Shown here: positions 48,101-60,100 of the stretch, piece by piece
How the letters are laid out: every line of letters begins with the position of its first letter
Position numbering within the stretch: the first letter of the stretch is position 1
NCBI GenBank assembly: GCA_959347315.1
Contig: OY365810.1
Span: 8,306,647-8,370,646, forward strand
Direction: 5' to 3'
DNA from: Bimastos eiseni
Taxonomy: Eukaryota; Annelida; Clitellata; Crassiclitellata; Lumbricidae
Length of the DNA stretch: 64,000 nt
The notes under the pieces: generated by a model
Told to the model about the DNA's origin: nothing
What the model saw: the letters and a program-made list of their open reading frames with translations, nothing else
The model's database searches: none
Made by a program: the position numbers and the translations under genes

Positions 48101-51100
48101 ATAGATTTAAAATCTACATAATTTGCATAATCATGATCACAGTATAAACAGGATTACATCTAAATTTACATTCGATCACCATAGAAGCAGAAGTATATAG
48201 AGGATCATCTGACCTATCTTGCGGTAGATATCATTGACTCCCTGGACGTGTTGCGTCAACTGTTCAACCACCATATCCTCATTGCTATCGAACTTCTCAT
48301 AGAACAGATGATCCGCTTGAATATACATTGTACACGTCGTCTTCATTGGATCGATCGGTCTATTTATCGGTGGATGGTAGGCGTATCTCTCCCTGAACGG
48401 GTCAACCCCTGAGTCGTATCTCCCTCCGGGGTCCGTGTAGATCTCGGCCGAGCGCCAACTGCGCCTGAGCCGGGGACGGGCTAGTGGGGTCTCTTCTTGG
48501 CGGCGCTGGGAGTGTCGTAGGCGGCGATGGAGGTGGCGTGACCGGCAAAGAGTGGCGTTGAGGCGGTCCATGTGGACCGAGGAGAGGCGGTAGATGATCG
48601 AGTGGAAGGAAGGCGGCTGAGAGGCGTCCTTGAAGTAGCGCCTTGATCGTTCGACGATGTACTGGTCAGACTTTGTCTGGATCTTGCCTTCGAATAACCC
48701 ATCGGTGGTTATCATCCCATAGACGCTCGAGTCTTCCTCCTCATCTGTAAGACCATCACAGGACAGAGTCTATAGCCTACTGTCGCATAAGGCATCTCCA
48801 ACACAATTATATTACTTACCCATTATCTTCTCTTTAATAAATACAGGTATATGCATGTGCGCATGTAATGCATGTGTGTATGTTATATCGCATTGTATTA
48901 TTGTAAATTGAAATAACTTTTTGTCATAACGATGTTTCTGACAATTATGTTTGAATGTATGATTATAATGTGTGGATATGTATTTATCTATATATATGTA
49001 AGAACATATCTGTGTGCATATATACATGTATGCGCGTATGCATGGGTGAATGTATGCATGGGTGAATGTATGCATGGGTGAATGTATGCATGGGTGTATG
49101 TATGCATGTATGTATATAGCTGGCAGTGTTTCTGTTTCTGCCCGTGCTCTTAAGATTTTTATTATCGCAATGGGATCGCTTCAGCTGATTAGGTTGTAAG
49201 GCCTCCTGGAAAAAATGCAATAGAAATACAATATAATAAACTTGTGCGGATTAGCGAAAAAACATTATCTAAAAAGGTGATTATTAACATGAACTGTAGA
49301 CCAGTATTTAGCTGAGCAAAATAGAAAATTGCAAAGATATTTGGAATTACGTATCATGCGATGCATGCATCATCTGCTTTGATACCTTTTTTAGTTTTAT
49401 TGTTCTTTATTTAGTGTTTTATTGATTATTGGGAGTTTTATTGGGTTATCAGAACTTATCACCATAAACTTAAACTTGAATACATGTATAGTCTTGATTT
49501 AACTTTCATCGCATTTAGCTTGGACCTGCGCATAAAAGTGTGAACCATTAGCGAAACGTTGCACACACGAAATTTCTTGTGCGCACTGTCTCCAAAAAGT
49601 CTAGGGAACATTAACCATAACCAATTATTTTTAGTCGGTAAAGTAGATAAACCTAGTAATTATATTGCAACCAAGCGTAAAGCAGTAAAACATGATAGCT
49701 TAAAAGAAACAATGATCTTGATAGGTCTACTTAGTAAAGCACTCTTTAAGTAACCTAAAACGTGCTGCCCGGACCAAAAATAAACCATAACACGGTAGTT
49801 AAGCAAAATAAATCAATAATCGAACAGTGTTCGGATAATTAAACCTTTATAGATTATTCACAGAGACAGACAAAAACTCAACCAATAGATCGCATCCACA
49901 GCTAATTGTCGACATCATATTCGGAGTTCTTGGACTACGGTACATTGCGTCGTTATTTAACTAGAAACTCTTTGCTAATGGACAGCAGTCTTACTGGTCT
50001 CTTCAATCTCTAACCTCTGACCTATGAATATGAGCAATTCTAATCTCAGCTTCAGGCAATACATTTGCAATAAATAACTGATGTGTGTAATTTGCATGAT
50101 ACGATTATGTTGGGATATAAAACTCCGCCACAGAGGAACCTGTATCTGTGGCATAAGCCTGGATAGAAGAGGTGATGGTTGGTCGATAGGGTGCAGCATA
50201 CTAGGCCTACTGGCGGTGAAAGAAAATTACTTCATATAGCTATATCGATTGCACGATGTCATACATATCAATAATAGTCGGTTAGACAAGCGATTGACAC
50301 CAAGAGGTGATGAGCCCATGAACAGAAAAGAAAGAATGAAGAAGTGTGGATATGTTTTTAATATATGTATACACTAGAAGATTCTCAACAAAATAAAAAT
50401 TATGAGCGTCCAATCAATAGCCATCAATGACTTATGTACATTTCCGACATACTGTCTGCATGTGCATGTATTTTGGCCATTGTTTTCTTAATGGATGTGA
50501 CCGAAATTACAAGATGGAGCGGACCGGAGACTGAGGAATATTAAACCACAAAAGACCCGTTGATGAGAAACGTCAGTGGAAAATGCTATCCCCAAAGATA
50601 GACATACGTTACCATGTGTGCAGGATTATATATGTGTTTAAGTATGCACCTACGTATGTGTGTAAGTGTGTGGGCGAGTATTGATGCCTGTTTAATGTGA
50701 GATCATGCATATTAAAGCCCTATTCCATATGTATGCAATGAAATATACGTATATTTGAGTTATTGGGTTATATATAAGCCTACGTAGACGCGCTTACAGA
50801 GGGATATTTTATATATATATATATAATGTGGATGATCGATCGATCGAGTGTTGACCCAAAATAAATAACCGCATTAAAATTTACTCCGATTTCTTATCTT
50901 TAGCATCGCAGATTCGCTCGCAGCTTCAGTCCCTACTCCTCTGCTCTATTTCTAGACGTGTAACTCTGCTTCCACCTCTACCTAAGTCCGATTGTCACTG
51001 TGCATCTTAGTGCCTTCTTCAGTAGACACTCTGGGTGCCTGCCGCTGACAAAGTTTGCCCGTGAGGCACCGCATAAGTATTTCATTTAATTCATGACTTA

Positions 51101-54100
51101 TTCATTGGTCTCTTGGACGGCTATCTGTCATGACGTTGGGAGATGTGACCGAAAGGAAGACGCCATCTTTCAACGCTAGACTCTAATTTCGTTAGCAAGT
51201 CCTGTGCTTCTAATGCCACCCACTAGCCCAAACGGTGTGGTGTCCGATTGGTTTCCGGGCGAAGAGCGTTCCTGCTCTTATCGACTCATCAGTAACTACT
51301 GTATCAGTAAGTATTCATACATGTAGGTATACTGTTGTCTCTATGTACTTTCACTGTCTCCAAGAATGCATGAAACAGCTTTCGAGCAGAACTATTCGCT
51401 GTCCACCAAACTTATTTATTTAAACGTAAACTGCGTGTTTATGTCTTTGCACACTGCGAATTTCAGCTGTGATATTTAACAACCATATTTGTAACCAAGG
51501 CGTGTAGTGTTTACTTATATCTTGTAAGATTTTATTCAGCTAACCAGTTAAGTCTCTTTTTCTTAAACAAGCATATAGCAACTGAATAATTACCAATCAC
51601 CTGCGTAATGGGTGACCACTGTCCCTTTAGGGTTTGATTCCTTTCCCTATTGCTAGCTATCATTCGTGTCTGTATATAATTGCTGTACATAACGTGCCTA
51701 CTTCTCTGATGAGTTGTCAGTGAACAGTAAAACTATTTGGCTATGGGTATGATAATGTCTGGACAATCGCTCAAAGAAAACAAGGAACTGCAGAATAAAA
51801 ACCTCAGGTGTATTGAATGAATGAGTGATTATAATAAGGACCAACTAGACGGATGATACATTGTAAGCCTGGTGGTGCATTGAAAATAGAAGCATAAACA
51901 TAGGCGTGCTACCAACGGAATTTGTGAATTTGAGTTATTTTAAACACTCTTTAAAAGCTTCTAAAATTGGCAGAGTCACAAAACAAAACAAAGTCGCAGG
52001 AAGGTGTTGTAGTGTTGTATTAATTCTATTCATGGTCTTTTTAAGTATCATCGTAGGCCTATGCCCTAGAAAATCCAACATGTGTAGACCCCTTCTGCCA
52101 AACTCTTTATTACGCAGTCACATTATTAATTTTATTTATGTAATGTATTTATACATTTGCAGCGACAGATCTGACAATACTCGATTTTGACGAAACGGTA
52201 GTAATCGTGAATCAGCCATTATATTTCGGATCTGTTTTCACTCTGGAACCTTTCTGTCACCACACCTACCAGTCAATGAAAGCGCGGCTGCTAGACCCTA
52301 GGTTGTGCAATTCAATATGATAGACTTCTGGCCAGGAATCTTTTTGGGCCATAATATAGCTGCGAACAATGCCACATTGACTCAAATTCCTGGACAATGC
52401 GTCTGGACAATTTGATCCAATTCAGCGGTAAGGAAATTGTTAGTTCGATTCAGTGACATTTCAACAGTGCAACACAGAGTGATTGACAAGCGGATATATC
52501 GATCTCACACAATTCTTTCGCATTTATTGATCTTCTGAGCGACTCTTCAACAGCGAATGAAGTGAGGCCCGTGATCTTGCTTTTTCATTGGGGTTTACGA
52601 AACAGTTATTTGGCGATTGCATGTGACGAGCCTTCAGTGCGTTGCATAGATGGGTCTCTATTTATAAGTAAATAGTCCCTATTGTCTTTGTCTTTTATAG
52701 ATAAAATAATTGACTCATCCTTGCTGTAAGGCAGTGGTTACGGTCACTTTTATTTACTTGGAGGACATGATGCGCCACAGGGTTAAAAATAATTATTTAA
52801 AATTGTAACAGATTTTTATTTTAGAGTAGTATCAAATTACACATGGATAAATTCAGGCATAACAATTTTTAATTAGTATTAAACGTCAAAAAAATATAAT
52901 AATTTACGATAAGAAATAATTATTTTGTCAAATATTCATATTTTGCACCTATATTCTTATATCTTTGATACATGCAGGTCTTGGGTCACTTTTTTAGACT
53001 TGGCAGGCCACTTTTGATCTGCGGGCCACAAGTTGGGAATCGCTGCGTAAAGAAACAATGGAACTACGTTTCTTCTTACGATTGTGAGCATTTGCAAAAT
53101 CTCACAGATTAAGCCTCACATGTCTAGCTTGCCTAATAGGGCCTACATGTCATTTAGGTGTATATAAAAATATCTAAAAATGTGAACTCACCTATTTTAG
53201 CGATTAAAATGTTGATAATTAAATACTGCAAAAAATTGCCCAATATGTAATTGATTACAAAGATCCCAAGACAGCCTTGCGTTTATTTGATCAGATCAGT
53301 GGTTGAAGAACAGTTTTGTTTCAGTGCGATTGGCTTAACAAATAAAGAAATGTGTTTCCTAGTCATGAGGGTAGAAAACTTAACATTGAATGCCCTATCT
53401 TGAATACCTTACATCGTATGAAGTCACATAAATTAATGCATGACAAGGGAAGAGGACTATCAAGTGTCTTTTTCTTGCCTTTTAAATTGATGATGCACAA
53501 TCGCTTAGTTACGTCAAGAATAAACCAGTGAGGACATAGACATAGACAAACAAGCAAGTAGGTATGACCTTCGAGGTATCCTCTGTACGCTCTGCTTGAG
53601 TCGAAGTAGATGGAGCTGTTGCTGTTCTCAACAACCAGGTCCGGACTGTAGATTCCCGTGTCGCGCTTTAGACGAATCTTGAACATTCTACGAACACACG
53701 GAAAGTAGTTCTCCATAATGCAAAGCATGGTGTACTCTATGAGTCTGTGAGAGAGTTATTTAGCACTATGATAGTTGCCTGATCACTAATGTTCCAAGCT
53801 ATATCAATGACCTTCCACTCTTAGACATCCACGTTTATTGGACCCATAGCAATGGTAGGCCTACATCGAATATCATGTATATAAAAAATATAACATCGAA
53901 TACCTGTCATTTAATACATTTAAATGAAGACACTATATTGAAAAGATTACAATGGACAAATTACATTGAGTACATTACACTGAGTAGTCTAAAGGTAAAA
54001 ACATCATATTAAGTGCAATATATTGACAAAATTTATTAAATTTAATATATTACATTTAATATATTACACAATTTACACTGAATAAATTTAACTGAATGCA

Positions 54101-57100
54101 TTATATGAGAAAACTACATTGAAGTAATTACGTTGAATACATTACATTGAATGTAATACATTGGGGAAAGATATGGAACGAGATGAACGTGGCTTTCAGA
54201 TGCATTTGATTTCACAAAGAAACAACACATCAAGAATTTAATTTTCTTGATAACTGCAAAAGAAATCTCAAATTTATGTACCGCCTCTGTGATAAGCTCC
54301 CCGTTAACGCGGGCGAATTGGTCGTGTAAAGATGATGTCATGTTATAAAAATGATTAGATTTGATATTACAATAGAATTCGTTAATTGGCAGCTAACTAG
54401 ATGAAAAGGTAAAGCTCTTCATGTAGATTTGTATACCATAGCTTTAAATAGTCCTGATATGATTATAATACAGTCAGAAAGAGCTTAAGTCAGAATCGGG
54501 GTTAATGACAGAAGATATCGTTCACTGTCTTCATAGTTCCTCGGAGACGCCAGTCTTGTTTTCCAGTTCATCAGTCTCTCTTTCGTTAAAACAGGTCCAT
54601 GCCCCCACTCCTGCCGGACTGTGTTGGCTATACATGTCTTTGGCCACAATATACTCGGGTATTGATCTTGGACAACTCTCATTCAAATCAAATTAGACAC
54701 GGTGAGGTAATAGTATTCAGACCATGTAAAACCATAATATGATAATTGGAGGTTTTCAGGCACTTTTTCTAAAGCCCCATTCAACAAAGCTCCCTCCTGT
54801 TGTGAATATATTCCGCTGACGATACGTTGAATACCTGATAGCAGCAATTCAACAGCTTTATGTATAAGGCCTTTTCTCTCCGGTTACGTCGCCTCTGCTC
54901 TGTTTGGCTAGTATAAATAATCGACGGGAAATAACGTTGAGAGAATTGGATCAATGTTCTCGATTTCATTATTAAAGTCTCTCCTATTACGACTTTTAAG
55001 TCGTGTCTAGTAACAACAGGACTACATTGTAGAGTGACCACATTAGTAAAGGTCCATATAGATTGCCTTCCTATAGTCACGGCAGGGGTGGCCATGGAGT
55101 AAAGGTGAACATACTGGGGCGCAGAACTGCGGAAATGAGTTCGAGACCCATCCCCGTAAGGATGACTAGTCTTTTAGCTAGCCGGCGACGTTTGTTAAAA
55201 TGAGATGTATAACGTAATGGGTGCCTTGCAGTTTGCATGACTACCGACGGGTTAAACTCGATTCCTGTAATAACTCGTCATCATTCGTTCATACTGTGCT
55301 TGTAATTATACTGCGGTTTGTCAGTTTGAAATTAAACGAATGTCAATCTTATTATTAGTAAAGGTCCATGACTTGTGTAATTGCGAGAATTACCAAAGAC
55401 ATTGTCTGGCAGTTAATGGTTGCAAGACGGAAGTAAGCCATTGTTGTTTTATTACGAGACTGGAAATGAACGTGACTGTTAGTTTATCATAATTATACCA
55501 AAAATTTGTCCACGACGTATCTCAGATCCCTCAGGACTAATAAAATTATCCGGACAATATATAAACCTTCTGAGACGACTGATTCGTAAAGAATATGGCT
55601 GGATAAAAAAGCATTGAATTAAGACGACAATGCGCTGGATCGTCATCATCATTTGTCATCTTCATCATCATCATCATCGTCATCATCATTATCATCATCA
55701 TCATCGTCATGTTCATCATGATCGCTATGATCATGATCATGACCATGACCATGATCATCATGATCATCATGACCACTATAGTCATCGTCATCGCTATCGT
55801 CGTCGTCGTCATCATCATGACTAGCAGCAGCATCATCAGCAACAGCAGCAGTAGCATCATTATTACTATTATTGATATAATAATAATAATAATCTGCGAA
55901 GCTTAGCCATTCCAGAACAATGCCCGTTTTTTCGAATCCCGAGGGATCATGTGTACCTCGGGGGAAAATAATAATAATAATTCTCATCATCATCATCATC
56001 AGCAGCAGCAGCAGCAGCCTCATAACATCATTAAAATCATCAACATAATCATCGTCATCATTATTATTTTTGGTGTCATTATAGTGCACTTATTAGCTTT
56101 AAGCGGTGATGTGTCAAGGACTTGCTCAAAGTGTCTATACAGTAACCGTGGTCAGACTCTCTCACCAATTCCTCGCATTACACGTCAAATACTCGAACGG
56201 TCTATGCTTACGAGTATTCTCATTACACTAATGATTTTGATCGTGGGTTTCGTAAGCGTGTCTCTGTGACACTAATTTCTGTATTAACTCGTCCTTACTT
56301 TAACACTTCAACAACGCATTGGCATTGGCTTCAATTCACTCTTAGTACAAACTCGTAGTAAAATTGTTAAGATCGGTTTACGTCTGCATTTATGGACGTT
56401 GTTCCATCCAAATGAATTGCCAGACTTGCGTTTTAATGCGTTTGAATGCCTCTGCTGCTGTCAGCCAGTAATACCACGTATTAGTCTACGTAGCCAACGT
56501 CAGCACAAGCCGGAATAGACCGGTTTAAACGACACAATGCAGAACCAAACCGGTTATAAATCAGACGAAACCTAATCATGAATAATCTAAGCAGCTAACT
56601 GGACCAATCCAGGGTCTAACAAGTACAAAGTAAACCAAAACCTAACCAAAACCGATTCGAGCTGAACATAGCACAATCGTCGAACAAACATATAAATACA
56701 GCTTTATCAATCAAACCAATGCTACATTAACCTGGCTGCGTGAGACGCACGTTTGGTCACACATCACTGTGTTGCTGGCTTGACAACGTGTATCGACTTT
56801 GGACAAATGTTTAACCGAAAAGTGACTCTGTCATGAAGCAGTATCCATGGCAACCGTTGTAAGTTTGGAAGTAAACGGCAAGGACTGCGAAGCGCTGGTC
56901 CTACGTTCCAGACCCCCGAATTGGTCCACACCCAGCTATTAGATGATTGAAGAAAATCGAATGAAGGAAATGAGTGCCAGCCACATGGATTACGACATAT
57001 TTACATAGTCAAACTGTAGGTCTACGTATTGTTCTCATCTGGTAGCAGCTTTTAGATTTCAATGACCAATTTCAGCGTCGTTTGGTGGCAGACAAAGCGG

Positions 57101-60100
57101 GTTGACGTTGGAGTTTCATGTAATAATTATACTAACACCGGGATTCTGAGTAAGGTCTCCTCTCACAGCTCCGAATGGATTCAAATGATGGTTCATATCT
57201 GCATGTTTAGCAAAGTCCAGCAGTTCCATATCCATAATATATCATTTACCATTGCCATTGCATTATTTAAACCTCTATAGGCAAACTAATTTTTCGGTCC
57301 TAAATGATGAATTTATCGCTTAGGCCTGAGGCGGGTAGACCTCTGAAAAACCTGAAGAGGACGTCTTAAAATTTGGGGCTTCACCAAAGCAGATGAGCAG
57401 CTACTTTGAAGGAACCAGATCCTTAGCATTACAATGATGAGTTCTCACTCTGAAGGCATATCCATCGGCTTAACTCCACCTGGAGATGAAGTGAGTGAGG
57501 TCGTTCCACGTTGTCTTCCTCACAGACAATTATGATGCACGAGCAACTTCCCCAAAGTCACTACGCATTGACTTGAGGTGAATTCGAACCTGTGACCACT
57601 CGGTTGCAAGGTACAGAACATACATCTCTACGCTCTATTGAGCGAGGAATGCCCATTGTCCCATTTGCCCGTACAACTACTAAACAGAATCGTGCATTCT
57701 AAGTGGTTGGCCCCTCGCTCTGGAACATGCTCCCGTTGGCGTTGCGGTTGTCGCCAAGGGTCCACTCAGACTCCTTTTATACCCGCCTTAAAACTGTTCT
57801 TTTTAAACGTGCTGGAGTCGGGAGCGCTCCTGAGTAGTAGCTTTTAAGGGGCGCTATATAAATCTCTGTAATGAATGAATAATAAATACGACTATGCCAG
57901 ACGTCACCGCATCCATAGCTTACATGTTAGATATGACTCATAGTCTCGTGGTGTGGCTACCTGATGACAATAACATTGAGCGTCAACACGAGCTCAGTTA
58001 TTGAAAGTCGTCATCCTATCAGAGTTAATTGGAAGAATGGAAAAGAAGACAAAAATTTAATGAAGACAAGATGCGTCAACATCCAATCAGATTCTGTTAT
58101 ATCCAATCAATCCCGTTTCCATAACAAACGTACAGCAAACGAAGTAACAGCACGAACGTAAACACGTGACTAGATACATGTACACATAACTATATACAAA
58201 TACTATGCATACATTCGTACCTGCATATGCTGGCTACAAACGTCATACATAGTCAAACAGTCACCGCACCCGTACGCACACATACATACGAATATATATA
58301 TATATACATATATTGGTTAGAACTGAATATACCATATATGTTTATATATATTGTACATATATATATATGGTATATTCAGCTCTAACCTAATAAGAATTTA
58401 TATAGCATCAGTGCACCTCATGTGAAGCGTCTTCTTGAGCTGTATGCATAGACTTTTGTCGTCTGCAGGCGTTGGGTGGATTGGATGGAACGGCGGCCGA
58501 CCAAAGGCAACTGCAACGCCTTGAATATCTCATCGCCGATTTAATCTATTAGATCGCGAGAAGGATTGAGAGAAGCAAACAGAACGACAGATACCCGCAG
58601 AGGCAGAAAGAGGGACAGAGAGACAGATGGAAAGAGACACAGGGTGAACATAGAGAAGTGAGTAAAAAAGACGCGGTATATAATATATGGACGTTTGAAA
58701 CGATAGATGCCAAACAGAGTGATGGGACATAGAGGTACATTTGGAATACTAGACACACAACGGCAGAGGAACAATAAAACATAGAAAGAGAGATAGAGAG
58801 ATGCAGAGGCAGACTGAACGCGAGGAACAGAGAGCGTTGGGCGTACATATCGAATGGCAGGAACTCATTAAGACGAAAACAACCAGATACAGAGAGATAG
58901 ACAGGATATTGAGCAGAACGACAGATAAAGAAATAGACACTCCGAGATAGACAGACAGAGAGAGACAGAAAGTGAGAGAGAGACAGAAACAGAAACAGAG
59001 ACAGAGACATAGACAGGGGCATGGTAAAGGAGAAATGCATAGCCCGGACGCAGTTGAAGAATTATAGTGAAATCAAATACTGAAGCAAAGAAAGAGCGGA
59101 ACATCCAAGTGAGATGAAATCCAATGCAAGTGCAGCTGCTGCAGTCGCCATCTTCCACCGGACATCACAGAATATAAGGGAACTGGCCAGATTAGTTTCT
59201 GTCAGGTCTGAGGCCGAAGAAAGACTCAGTGGCGGCAAGGATTATTTGGTTGTCTCTTATTAGCGGGTCTTCTTGGCTCCTTTAAGTGTCTCCCATTTTA
59301 TTCTATTTTAAACTACTTATATCTACTTGCATTTTGAGAATTGGATGCACCATTGTTCTTGCGAGCAACGTGATATTAGGAGCTCCGTGGATCAACAAAA
59401 AGAAAAGATTTGAGATGGAAAAGCACTGCAACAACTTGTTGCAGTGCTTTTCCAGCTCAAAGCAATGGGTTGAACTAGTTTCATTTAGAGTTGACTAAAC
59501 TACTTCATAACAAGAACAGCCGAACACTTATAGCGTTCCTCTGACTTTTCCAATCCGAGGTGCAGTATTTTAAAGGAGTTCCCTATTTAAAGTTTCTAAT
59601 AATCCTATTGGGCTTGATTGGTGGAGTTGCTGACGTCAAGTTCATTGCTCGAGTCTTATTAGTATTAGCATTCATATATTCATTAGTAGAAGTGAAAGAC
59701 GTATGAATATTCGTTAGGAGTGTGTTTTCGTCAACAGTCACGTATTTACAACGAACCTTCCGTATGCGTGCATGTTGAGAATCAGTTCTCGTTCGATGGC
59801 TCTCTTCGTTCGATGATGGTCCGTCTGAAGTACAACGCTGTCATAGTACAATGGCTCGTAATGCGTTATGTATTCGGTCAGCTGTCCACTGTGGCTGCTC
59901 GTGTCTGAAGAAAAACAAGAACTGGTTTCAGTTCTAAAGAAAAATAAATGGTCACATTTAAGCTACTATCAATGCTTGTTTGCGTGCAGCAAGGAATTTT
60001 ATATGAATTGATAGCAGCATACATATGCCAAAGTTAAGAAAATGATGTTGCCAGCTTCAAACCCGTGGCTTAAGCAATCGAAGGCCATTGCTACTTCCTA

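Noticed and set aside
54485..54682. Frame with [17 protein letters not shown] as a possible ADAM10-type exon
   Set aside because: Exons 2 and 3 already join in phase with no missing segment, and it has no suitable splice pair.
55085..55160. Possible tRNA gene from the A- and B-box pair
   Set aside because: No acceptor stem or anticodon arm closes properly; a SINE head explains it better.
55649..56089. Asp-rich and His-rich frames resembling acidic or histidine-rich proteins
   Set aside because: Products of compound trinucleotide microsatellites.
59409..59461. MicroRNA hairpin
   Set aside because: The single-base loop and almost complete pairing do not suit a microRNA precursor.
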